From NCBI GenBank assembly GCA_040758525.1, contig JBFLVQ010000116.1, positions 1 through 17,667 of the forward strand: a DNA stretch of 17,667 nucleotides, in the 5' to 3' direction. Under the pieces are notes generated by a model, which saw only the letters and a list, made by a program, of their open reading frames with translations, ran no database searches and had not been told where the DNA came from. A program made the translations under genes and the position numbers. This DNA is from JBFLVQ01 sp040758525 (GTDB lineage: Bacteria > Acidobacteriota > Blastocatellia > Chloracidobacteriales > JADJPF01). Below are positions 6,999 through 14,476 of this stretch, one piece after another (the first letter of the stretch is position 1; each line of letters begins with the position of its first letter).

Positions 6999-9245
6999 GT
7001 GGTAGAACTCTATCCCGCGCCATTCCCCAATCTTTTACGCCGGATCTTCACCGAGTATGAACGGGAGACCAAGATCTTTGATCTACCGGCAAATAAATTC
7101 TACTGTGATGATGGCGCGCTAGATCTAAGTGTACAGTTGCATGGCAAGCAGGCCGCTACTCCAGTTGGACCCGCTGCTGGTCCACAGAGCCAACTAGCAC
7201 AGAATATTGTCCTCTCTTGGCTGGCAGGCGCACGCATTATTGAGCTGAAGACGGTGCAGATCAATGATGAGTTAAAGATCCCACGCCCTTGTATAGATGC
7301 TACTAATGTTGGCTACAATGTAGAATGGTCGCAAGAACTGAAATTACCCATCTCGCTACGTGAATATGTTGCCGGCTCAATGCTAATAGATATTTTACGA
7401 CAAGCGGGCCTCCCTGATAGGGCAGTAAGCACAGCGGCAGGTAATACGATCTTTGATATGAGTGTAGGCTATGATCTAGCAGGCATACAATCGCCACAGG
7501 TATGTGATTGGATTGCCCAGATGCGCGATGCACGCCAGTTAGTAGCACAGTTACGCGATGAGATTCCCACTGAGTTCAAAGCTCTACGCGATATTGAGTT
7601 TACTACACAGATTAGTGACTCTATCACACTCTCAACCTTCCATGGCTGTCCTGCCAATGAGATTGAAAGGATTGTAGAGTTTCTCTTAGGTGAGCTTGAT
7701 GTACATACAATTATAAAGATGAACCCCACACTGCTTGGCCGTGAAGCCGTCGAACAGTTACTTCACGATACTCTAGGCTATCGTGAAGTAGGTGTAACAC
7801 AAGAAGCTTTTGATAAAGATCTACAATTCGATCAGGCCGTCGAGATCTGCCATCGTCTGCAGCATTTGGCGGCACGACGTGGTAAACGATTGGGTGTGAA
7901 GTTCTCTAATACATTGGTTGTACTTAATCACCGTAGCTTTTTTAGTGATGAGATGATGTACCTGTCTGGTGCGCCTTTGCACGTTATCACACTCAACCTA
8001 GTAAAGAAGTTTCGTGAAGTAATGGGACCGGATCTACCTATCTCTTTCTCGGCTGGCATCGATCAACACAATTTTGTTGATGCGGTGGCACAAGGATTTG
8101 TGCCTGTTACCACCTGTACAGATCTGCTACGACCAGGCGGTTACGGTCGTCTCCCTGCCTATCTTACACGCCTTAAGCAGAAGATGCAGACACTTGGCGT
8201 TAGCAATATAAGCGACTTTGTTATTGTTGCCGAAGGTCAAGGGACAACTGCCTTAGAAGCAGAATTAACACAATGGCCAATTAAATTGGGTGAAGTTTGG
8301 CGTCATTTAAATGAACAACAGCGTACTCAACTAAATGGTTGGTGTGAGCAACTGCGTCGTGAAGCGACGGAACAATTACAAGGCGAGAAGATCGCGTTGG
8401 CGCCTCTATTCGAGCATCATGCTAGCCACTATGCATCTCTACTCAGACAGCTTCCAGAGGCTCTACAGGGACGTTTGCAAGAAGCTCTCAAAGATCTATA
8501 TCCGGCTGTGGTACGCCGTGCTGGCTGGCTTAATACCAACAAGATTGTGCCCCGCACAACTGCTGACACTCGTTACCAACAAGCGAAAAATAGTTCTGTG
8601 CCACGTAAGATCGCTAGCAAGCTCTGGCTATATGACTGTATCAACTGTGACAAGTGCATACCAGTCTGTCCCAATGATGCAAATTTTGCCTATCAACTTG
8701 CCGCTATTGAGGTGCAATGTCTACGCTACCGTGTGCAGGATGGTAAAGCGATAGCTGAACCAGGACGCCAGCTTAAAATTGAAAAGACGCATCAGATCGG
8801 CAATTTCGCTGATTTCTGTAATGAGTGTGGCAATTGTGATGTCTTCTGCCCAGAAGAGGGTGGACCATACATTGAAAAGCCAAGATTTTTTGGCACGCTA
8901 GCAAGATTTCGTAACCATTCGGACCACGATGGTTGCTATTTTGAACGTACTGCAGGGGAGGATCTTGTCTATGGCCGTTTCCACGGTCAGGAATACTTAC
9001 TTACGATTGTGCGTAGAGAACAGCTTGCACGCTTTACCGATGGCCAGGTGACGCTCGAATTTGATTGCACAAGCGGCCAATGTCAGCGTGTCGAAACACT
9101 ATCTATAGCCGAGTCAGAACATGTCTTAGATGATTATTATTATTACGTTCTTAAAGCGTTATGGGAGGGAGTATTGGAGAATGGAAAGATCAACTACCTC
9201 AATATCCAATACCTCACAAGTGATCGTCTCCCACCAAGGAATTGA
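6999..9245 (+). CDS. ygfK: YgfK-like Fe-S flavoprotein lacking the FAD/NAD(P)H module
   Basis: Related to YgfK, the putative selenate-reductase/purine-catabolism oxidoreductase subunit. The N-terminus (PFPNLLRRIFTEYE, 8-21) and the dihydroorotate-dehydrogenase-like barrel signatures TPVGPAAGP (54-62) and ELKTVQI (82-88), with LSTFHGCPANE (211-221) and SAGIDQHNF (351-359), support a flavin barrel over about residues 40-440. Two ferredoxin-type 4Fe-4S motifs follow: C547, C550, C553, C557 and C607, C610, C613, C617, each CxxCxxCxxxCP. E. coli YgfK is about 1,030 residues and carries a GltD-like FAD/NAD(P)H domain between barrel and clusters. This protein has 748 residues and no GxGxxG dinucleotide motif there, only a helical linker (about 440-545). 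Electrons must therefore come from a partner protein or ferredoxin. It heads a plus-strand operon, with the next ATG 3 bp after its stop. The true substrate is unknown. Confidence 0.83.
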   Translation: MVELYPAPFPNLLRRIFTEYERETKIFDLPANKFYCDDGALDLSVQLHGKQAATPVGPAAGPQSQLAQNIVLSWLAGARIIELKTVQINDELKIPRPCIDATNVGYNVEWSQELKLPISLREYVAGSMLIDILRQAGLPDRAVSTAAGNTIFDMSVGYDLAGIQSPQVCDWIAQMRDARQLVAQLRDEIPTEFKALRDIEFTTQISDSITLSTFHGCPANEIERIVEFLLGELDVHTIIKMNPTLLGREAVEQLLHDTLGYREVGVTQEAFDKDLQFDQAVEICHRLQHLAARRGKRLGVKFSNTLVVLNHRSFFSDEMMYLSGAPLHVITLNLVKKFREVMGPDLPISFSAGIDQHNFVDAVAQGFVPVTTCTDLLRPGGYGRLPAYLTRLKQKMQTLGVSNISDFVIVAEGQGTTALEAELTQWPIKLGEVWRHLNEQQRTQLNGWCEQLRREATEQLQGEKIALAPLFEHHASHYASLLRQLPEALQGRLQEALKDLYPAVVRRAGWLNTNKIVPRTTADTRYQQAKNSSVPRKIASKLWLYDCINCDKCIPVCPNDANFAYQLAAIEVQCLRYRVQDGKAIAEPGRQLKIEKTHQIGNFADFCNECGNCDVFCPEEGGPYIEKPRFFGTLARFRNHSDHDGCYFERTAGEDLVYGRFHGQEYLLTIVRREQLARFTDGQVTLEFDCTSGQCQRVETLSIAESEHVLDDYYYYVLKALWEGVLENGKINYLNIQYLTSDRLPPRN

Positions 9246-9248
9246 GAG

Positions 9249-10490
9249 ATGAGTATTGAACATATTACCGGACTACGTTGTGTGTGTTGCCAGCAACTCT
9301 ACAATCTTGAGGTTGCTTACACTTGCCCAAAATGCGGCTTGGAAGGTGTACTCGATGTGGAATATGATTACCAGCAGGTTGCACACACACTGACAAGCGC
9401 AGCACTGGCCAAGCGACCATATACACACTGGCGTTACCAGGAGTTGTTACCAATAAAGGCAACCGCACCCTTGCCACATCTACAGGTAGGCTGGACACCT
9501 GTTTATCAACTCCCCAACCTTGCTGCCAAACTAGGGCTAGGTATGGTTTACATTAAGGATGATGGACGCAATCCCACTGCTTCTTTTAAGGACCGAGCCA
9601 GTTCAGTAGGGGTTGTAAAGGCCTGTGAAGCAGGGGCAAGTACCGTAGCTTGTGCATCGACGGGTAATGCGGCCAGCTCACTAGCCGGGTTTGCCGCGGC
9701 GATGAGACTGAAGAGTTTTATCTTTGTACCAGCACGCGCACCCGAACCAAAGATCACTCAGTTGCTTATCTTTGGCGCGACAGTGCTACGAATTGAAGGC
9801 AGTTATGATGCCGCCTGGATGCTTTGCCAACAGGCTTGTGAACGTTGGGGCTGGTATAATCGCAATGCTGCTGTCAATCCATATTTAGTAGAAGGCAAAA
9901 AGACGGCTGGACTTGAGATCGGTGAACAGTTTGCTGACCATATGCCAGATTGGGTGGTCTTTTCAATTGGCGATGGTTGTACAATCGCGGCTGCTTGGAA
10001 AGGGATTTTAGAAATGTACAAGCTTGGTATTGCTGATCGCCTGCCACGTATGCTGGGAGTACAGGCGGAAGGAGCAGATCCGATTGCAAAAGCTTTCCAT
10101 AGTGGCACAGACTTGCAGCCTTCTGATGCGGAAACAATTGCCGATAGTATTGCGGTAGGACATCCTCGCAACTGGCGTAAAGCACTCAAAGCGCTACACG
10201 AATCACATGGTGAAGTGGTTTGTGTAAGCGATGCAGAAATCCTTGAAGCTATGCGTATGGCAGCACGAGATGCTGCTGTCTTTGGCGAACCAGCCGCAGT
10301 GGCTGCGCTGGCAGGACTGCAACGCGCACGTACAGAAGGTCTGGTAAAAGCCAATGAGACTGCGTTAGTGGTGATTACTGGTAATGGTCTGAAAGATATT
10401 CAGTCCGCCCGTCAGGCAGCAGGTACACCAATCTCGCTTGCGCCATCACTGTCCTTATTAGAGAAAGCTCTTGAATCCCAGATGAGCTGA
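9249..10490 (+). CDS. thrC: Threonine-synthase-like PLP enzyme with zinc ribbon
   Basis: A 413-residue fold-type II PLP enzyme resembling threonine synthase (O-phosphohomoserine to threonine plus phosphate). An N-terminal zinc ribbon is visible as C11/C14 (C13 also nearby) and C26/C29. The PLP lysine is K114 in NPTASFKDRAS (108-118), the cofactor-binding ASTGNAASS lies at 136-144, and the C-terminal VVITGNGLKD is typical of threonine synthases. Length fits the zinc-ribbon class of about 400 residues. The start ATG is 3 bp after the ygfK-like stop, so translation is probably coupled. This is an odd partner for a biosynthetic enzyme, because YgfK loci usually carry the related PLP enzyme YgeX (diaminopropionate ammonia-lyase). 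The protein could therefore have a catabolic beta-elimination or replacement role. The sequence motifs favour threonine synthase; the context argues for checking. Confidence 0.82.
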   Translation: MSIEHITGLRCVCCQQLYNLEVAYTCPKCGLEGVLDVEYDYQQVAHTLTSAALAKRPYTHWRYQELLPIKATAPLPHLQVGWTPVYQLPNLAAKLGLGMVYIKDDGRNPTASFKDRASSVGVVKACEAGASTVACASTGNAASSLAGFAAAMRLKSFIFVPARAPEPKITQLLIFGATVLRIEGSYDAAWMLCQQACERWGWYNRNAAVNPYLVEGKKTAGLEIGEQFADHMPDWVVFSIGDGCTIAAAWKGILEMYKLGIADRLPRMLGVQAEGADPIAKAFHSGTDLQPSDAETIADSIAVGHPRNWRKALKALHESHGEVVCVSDAEILEAMRMAARDAAVFGEPAAVAALAGLQRARTEGLVKANETALVVITGNGLKDIQSARQAAGTPISLAPSLSLLEKALESQMS

Positions 10491-10526
10491 GCATTTAACT
10501 TCCGCGTGGGAATAAGGGAGGTACAA

Positions 10527-12206
10527 ATGGAAGAACAGACTCCGCCAATGGCTGCCGATCAAACTGAGCCGTTTGATGAGTTGGAACTTGAAGAGATCGA
10601 AGTTGAACCAATCAATGAGACGATCGAAGCAGAGACCACTCAGCAAGAGGCGACTTGGGCCGTTTATGTAGAAGTAAGTGATGAGATAGTTGAACCAACC
10701 GTCTTCCCTACTCCACCTTGGGAGATAATTAGCACACCAGAGATTCCCCCTACACCTATTGCTGAAAAGCCTATACAGCCGGTTTTATCAACTACCAATA
10801 ATCCCAACCCACCCTTCTCGTCGCTTGATGCAGAATCGGATGAGGTTAAGAAGTTATTAGCCGAGATTGACCGTATAGAAAGCACAGAGATAAACAAGCC
10901 TGGGAAGATCGCTAGCAAACCAATCAAGAAACTGCCTACATTGCCTAGTCTCAACGATGCTGCGCCTGTACAGACACAGAATGGCCTAGGACCATTAGAA
11001 CAGGTCTTGGAGACTAGTACTAAAACCAGTCCAGACGCTCCCACAGCAACTGAGAATGAACCAGCAGTAAATGAGTTGCTGGCAGAACTGAGCCGTATTG
11101 AGAGTCAAGAGATAAGCTCTAAAAAAGGCTCTACAGGTGCTTTGAGAATGAAGCCAGTGACAGGCAAGCTCTCGACTCCTTCGGCCAAGACGGCTGAATT
11201 GCCAAGTGTCAATGAGACATTGGCAGAAATGAGTTTTTTTGAAGGACAGGATGCATTAGAGCGGGGCGATCGTGTCAGCGCCATTGGCCATTTCCGTAAT
11301 GCTCTCAATTATCATCCAGATAAGGTTGAGTATCTGATTAAGCTAGCCTATCTGCTAGAAGAAGAGATAGGCACGATTACTGAGGCCGAACAACTATTCT
11401 GTAAAGCCATTGAGATATCCCCAGGTAATCTAGAAATACGTGCTCATCTTGCCGAGTTAAGAAATAGACTCGATCCTAACAGTTCTGGGAATGCTGAAAT
11501 ACAGGCCGCTAAATCTGCTAATGCAAGTCGGGGAAACGCTTTTTATAGCGACTATGATACAAGAGAATTGCCTATTGCATCTAAACGTAACGTAACTGGT
11601 GTTCTTAGTAATACTGGCCCACTAAAAGCGGTTGAAGCTGCTCCTAGCGCTGGCACAGGCCGCTTGAAAACAATCGGTCAGAAGGAGAAAAAGCCTAATC
11701 GATTCTTGCGTGGCCGTTTTTCCACGGGAGAAAACTTCTCGCTACCTAGCAAATTTAGCTTCACTAGCCAAGTCATTCTAGGCATCATTATTGCCGTGGT
11801 AATCTGGAGTGCGATCTTCATTCTACGTAGTGGACCAGACAAAATTACTGTGACGTTGATCACACCAAATGATGAGGCTAATGTGATCACAGATACACTA
11901 GAATTAAGCTGGCGTGCGCCAGCAACACATTTCCGTGTTTTGGTAGAAGAGAATGGTAAGAAAGTGATGGAGCGGATTACCCAAGAGACGCGCTATACTA
12001 TCAATGAGGTTGAGCGTGAACTTTTCAAACCTGATCGTCGTTACAGTTGGCGCATCATACCAATCACACTAACCGGTGAAGAACTACCACATGTCACCGA
12101 GGAGTTCCATTTTAAGGTGTTATCATCAGCTAAAAACAGATCGATTACACTGCCAAACAATAACCAACCGGCTGATAAACCGCTTCAACAGGGCGCTCAG
12201 CGATAG
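10527..12206 (+). CDS. TPR / FN3-like single-pass membrane protein
   Basis: A 559-residue bitopic protein; the ATG at 10527, behind AAGGGAGG, is preferred to an in-frame GTG at 10506. Regions in order: a very acidic Glu-rich stretch (13-60), a Pro-rich low-complexity stretch (61-98), and three copies of a short motif, VKKLLAEIDRIES (107-119), VNELLAELSRIES (181-193) and VNETLAEMSFFEG (228-240). The last runs directly into about two TPR-like repeats (236-315; DALERGDRVSAIGHFRNAL and a second copy). A basic Ser/Thr-rich linker (320-410) is followed by one membrane helix (about 416-433) and a C-terminal Ig/fibronectin-III-like domain (443-534). With no signal peptide, the TPR side should be cytoplasmic and the FN3-like domain outside. 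It follows the thrC-like gene by 36 bp and ends 6 bp before parB. A scaffold joining cytoplasm to envelope is plausible; the function is unknown. Confidence 0.75.
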   Translation: MEEQTPPMAADQTEPFDELELEEIEVEPINETIEAETTQQEATWAVYVEVSDEIVEPTVFPTPPWEIISTPEIPPTPIAEKPIQPVLSTTNNPNPPFSSLDAESDEVKKLLAEIDRIESTEINKPGKIASKPIKKLPTLPSLNDAAPVQTQNGLGPLEQVLETSTKTSPDAPTATENEPAVNELLAELSRIESQEISSKKGSTGALRMKPVTGKLSTPSAKTAELPSVNETLAEMSFFEGQDALERGDRVSAIGHFRNALNYHPDKVEYLIKLAYLLEEEIGTITEAEQLFCKAIEISPGNLEIRAHLAELRNRLDPNSSGNAEIQAAKSANASRGNAFYSDYDTRELPIASKRNVTGVLSNTGPLKAVEAAPSAGTGRLKTIGQKEKKPNRFLRGRFSTGENFSLPSKFSFTSQVILGIIIAVVIWSAIFILRSGPDKITVTLITPNDEANVITDTLELSWRAPATHFRVLVEENGKKVMERITQETRYTINEVERELFKPDRRYSWRIIPITLTGEELPHVTEEFHFKVLSSAKNRSITLPNNNQPADKPLQQGAQR

Positions 12207-12212
12207 ACGCAG

Positions 12213-13250
12213 ATGGCAAAAAAAGATATTAAGCGTGATAGTGGCGGTCTCTTTAATCTCTTCTCTTGGGCGGTTGGCTGGGGCAATGGCAAGGATGAAC
12301 AGCTTCTCTTACTTCCCCTTGATGATATTGTTGTAGACCGTCGTCAACCGCGTCGGCATTTTTCTAGAGAAAGTCTAGCGCAGCTTGCTCAATCGATCCG
12401 TGCCAATGGTGTGATTGAACCAGTGCTAGTACATAAACTCGCTGATGGTAATTATCAACTTATTGCTGGTGAACGTCGTTGGAGAGCGGCGCGTCTGGCT
12501 GGCCATAGCGAGATCCCTGCGATAGTTAGCTCACTTGTTCATGAAAGTGATATTAAGAAATTCCAACTTATAGAGAATCTATTACGTGAAGATCTCAATC
12601 CCATTGAAGAGATCTATGCTTATCTAGACCTGCTTGCAGCACGATTGGCCAACAACGCTCAGCATAAACAGGTGCTTGCGGCAGCATTGCCAGCAAGACG
12701 TATCAAGTTGGCAGAACTGCTGCGCCAACTCGATAAACGTATGCGTACTCGTAGTGCCCTTACCCCTGTAGAGGTAGAACTAGCACAAACAGTGGCGACA
12801 GTATTTGATGAGATAGGTCAGACAAAATGGCAGGAGTTTGTGACCAAGCGTTTGCCGGCCTTAAACCTGCCTCCTGAACTGCTTACTGCACTAAGCGAAG
12901 GTTGGCTCTCTTACCAACAGGCACGCATGATTGCTGAGATCAAGGATCGAACTTTCGGCACCCAGCGTGCACACACAGAACGGCAGAAAATGTTGACTTG
13001 GATCAAGCGTAGCGCCCCTACACCTATACAGCTACGCGAACGTATACGCCAATTGCGTGCAGAAAAGCTGACAAAACCTACTACCCCAACACAGCTACTG
13101 CCAGCGCGATTGAATCAACTAGCCAAACAACTACGTGCGCTAAAGCGCACTCCTCAAGATCTTCCACAAGAATTGCAAGAGAGATTGGAAAGCTCGCTCT
13201 CTGATCTTGAAGCCATTATTGCTCAGTATACACAGACAGAACAGTCTTGA
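12213..13250 (+). CDS. ParB/RepB/Spo0J-family protein without a visible ParA partner
   Basis: A 345-residue ParB-family protein. The N-terminal ParB/Srx domain shows RRQPRRHFSRESLAQLAQSI (43-62), VIEPVLV (67-73), the CTPase motif GERRWRAARLAG (86-97) and IENLLREDLNPIEE (120-133). The central region does not show the usual chromosomal ParB helix-turn-helix. Instead it reads WQEFVTKRLPALNLPPELLTAL (206-227) and LSYQQARMIAEI (232-243), a form I associate with cyanobacterial and plasmid ParB/RepB proteins. The C-terminus (about 300-345) is charged and helical, suitable for dimerisation. It lies 6 bp after the TPR/FN3 gene with no parA in the window, so it may act as a sequence-specific or CTP-switch DNA clamp rather than a standard partition protein. 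The start is ATG with only a weak ribosome-binding site, suggesting coupled translation. Confidence 0.82.
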   Translation: MAKKDIKRDSGGLFNLFSWAVGWGNGKDEQLLLLPLDDIVVDRRQPRRHFSRESLAQLAQSIRANGVIEPVLVHKLADGNYQLIAGERRWRAARLAGHSEIPAIVSSLVHESDIKKFQLIENLLREDLNPIEEIYAYLDLLAARLANNAQHKQVLAAALPARRIKLAELLRQLDKRMRTRSALTPVEVELAQTVATVFDEIGQTKWQEFVTKRLPALNLPPELLTALSEGWLSYQQARMIAEIKDRTFGTQRAHTERQKMLTWIKRSAPTPIQLRERIRQLRAEKLTKPTTPTQLLPARLNQLAKQLRALKRTPQDLPQELQERLESSLSDLEAIIAQYTQTEQS

Positions 13251-13257
13251 ATCAAGA
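13245..13257. repeat. 13-bp palindrome spanning both stop codons
   Basis: TCTTGA-A-TCAAGA is a perfect inverted repeat. The plus-strand TGA of parB (13248-13250) and the minus-strand TGA of the convergent GMP reductase gene (13252-13254) lie inside it, one base apart. There is no space for a separate terminator for either transcript. Confidence 0.7.
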
Positions 13258-14310
13258 TTTTGGCTCTTCAGCCTGGAAAGCAAGTCTTTCTAAGCCATGT
13301 GCCATACTTTCATGTACACCGGCTGAACTGATCAACATAAATTGAGCTTTACGCTGTAGGTCCTTAAGAGTAGCAGCACCCGCATATGTCATACCCGAAC
13401 GTATCCCACCTACTACATCACGAATTACATCTACCGCTGAGCCACGCAAAGGTACTTCAATAGCGATGCCTTCAGCAGTCTTCCATTCCGCCATAGAGCC
13501 CATGAAATCCTCCTGAGCCTCACGTGAAGCCATACCTCGAAAAGATTTCACTGGTACTTCGCGGCCATCCGCAGTATGGCGCACTTTGGCTTCACCAGGG
13601 GTCTCTAGCGTACCAGCCAACATTCCTCCTAACATCACAAAACTTGCCCCGGCAGCAAGCGCTTTGACCGCATCTCCAGGGGTACGTATACCACCATCTG
13701 CAATCAACACACGATCGACTTGACGGCACATCATTATTGCGGATAGTTGCGGTACACCAAAGCCAGTCTTGATACGCGTAGTACAGACTGAGCCACCACC
13801 TATACCTACCTTAATAACATCAGCGCCTGCTGCCGCTAGGTAATCTGCGCCTGCATAAGTCGCAACATTACCAGCAATGATCACGATATTGTCCTTGTAG
13901 CGTTGGCGTAATTTGCGTATTGTCTGATTCACCAGTTTGGCATGTCCATGCGCAACATCAACACAGACGATCTCGGCACCTTCGGCAATAAGCGCTTCGG
14001 CTCGCTCCAAGCCAGGCTCACCTACTCCTATTGAGACTCCTAGGCGTGTTTTGTCGTTGGCTTTGCGTAGTTCCTGTATATTCTGTTCAATCGTCATAAA
14101 GCGGTGTAGTATCCCTAAACCACCTAACGAAGCCATACAATTGGCCATTGCAATTCCCGTAATCGTATCCATATTTGAACTGATTACAGGAATTTCAAAT
14201 GTCTTATTACCCAACACCGACTCTGTAGTAACGTCCTGACGCGAACGTATACCATTGTAATTGGGTATTAGCAGTACATCATCAAAGGTTAATCCTTGAA
14301 TAAAGTGCAT
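13252..14310 (-). CDS. guaC: GMP reductase (IMPDH/GMPR family, no CBS domains)
   Basis: Converts GMP to IMP with NADPH, releasing ammonia, in purine salvage. The ATG at 14310 follows GGGGA and gives 352 residues. Longer in-frame starts use TTG without a good ribosome site. The (beta/alpha)8 barrel begins at GLTFDDVLLIPNY (6-18), with SSNMDT (44-49), CVDVAHGH (116-123) and GNVAT (147-151). The active-site loop GGGSVCTTRIKTG (171-183) carries catalytic C176, and ADGGIRTPGD (204-213) follows. Two features favour GMP reductase over IMP dehydrogenase: FVMLGGMLAG (224-233) and MAEWKTAEG (273-281), with E280 at the GMPR-specific glutamate position. No CBS pair is inserted, and the length matches GuaC (about 330-350). 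The C-terminus (SSAGVHES) looks more IMPDH-like. The minus-strand leader is about 150 bp with no clear promoter. Confidence 0.82.
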   Translation of the reverse strand: MHFIQGLTFDDVLLIPNYNGIRSRQDVTTESVLGNKTFEIPVISSNMDTITGIAMANCMASLGGLGILHRFMTIEQNIQELRKANDKTRLGVSIGVGEPGLERAEALIAEGAEIVCVDVAHGHAKLVNQTIRKLRQRYKDNIVIIAGNVATYAGADYLAAAGADVIKVGIGGGSVCTTRIKTGFGVPQLSAIMMCRQVDRVLIADGGIRTPGDAVKALAAGASFVMLGGMLAGTLETPGEAKVRHTADGREVPVKSFRGMASREAQEDFMGSMAEWKTAEGIAIEVPLRGSAVDVIRDVVGGIRSGMTYAGAATLKDLQRKAQFMLISSAGVHESMAHGLERLAFQAEEPKS

Positions 14311-14438
14311 CGTTCGTTTCCCCACAATAGTGATGAGGAGGGATATTTTGATCCGCAATTCTCATCTATTCTCTTTACTAAAGCGATTGTACTCGTGTAG
14401 AGAGAATTTTGTTATGGGAATTTGCGGCTCTATCCTAT

Positions 14439-14476
14439 CAAGCTCGGCCTCTTAAGCTTAGCCTCTCAAGCTTGAG
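14439..14476. repeat. 14-bp tandem repeat at a gene end
   Basis: Imperfect copies CAAGCTCGGCCTCT (14439-14452) and TAAGCTTAGCCTCT (14453-14466) are followed by a partial copy CAAGCTTGAG (14467-14476). The stop codon of the pseudo-GmhB gene (minus strand, 14466-14468) sits in the repeat. The AAGCTT cores are self-complementary, so alternative small hairpins are possible. Confidence 0.6.

Noticed and set aside
8335..8754. 139-residue Cys-containing reading frame inside the ygfK-like gene
   Set aside because: It is the shifted frame of the Fe-S region on the same strand. The main frame carries the intact cluster motifs and family similarity on both sides, so there is no frameshift.
14311..14358. 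Longer hydrophobic N-terminus for the GMP reductase
   Set aside because: It would need a TTG start without a good ribosome site, and the family N-terminus matches the ATG at 14310.
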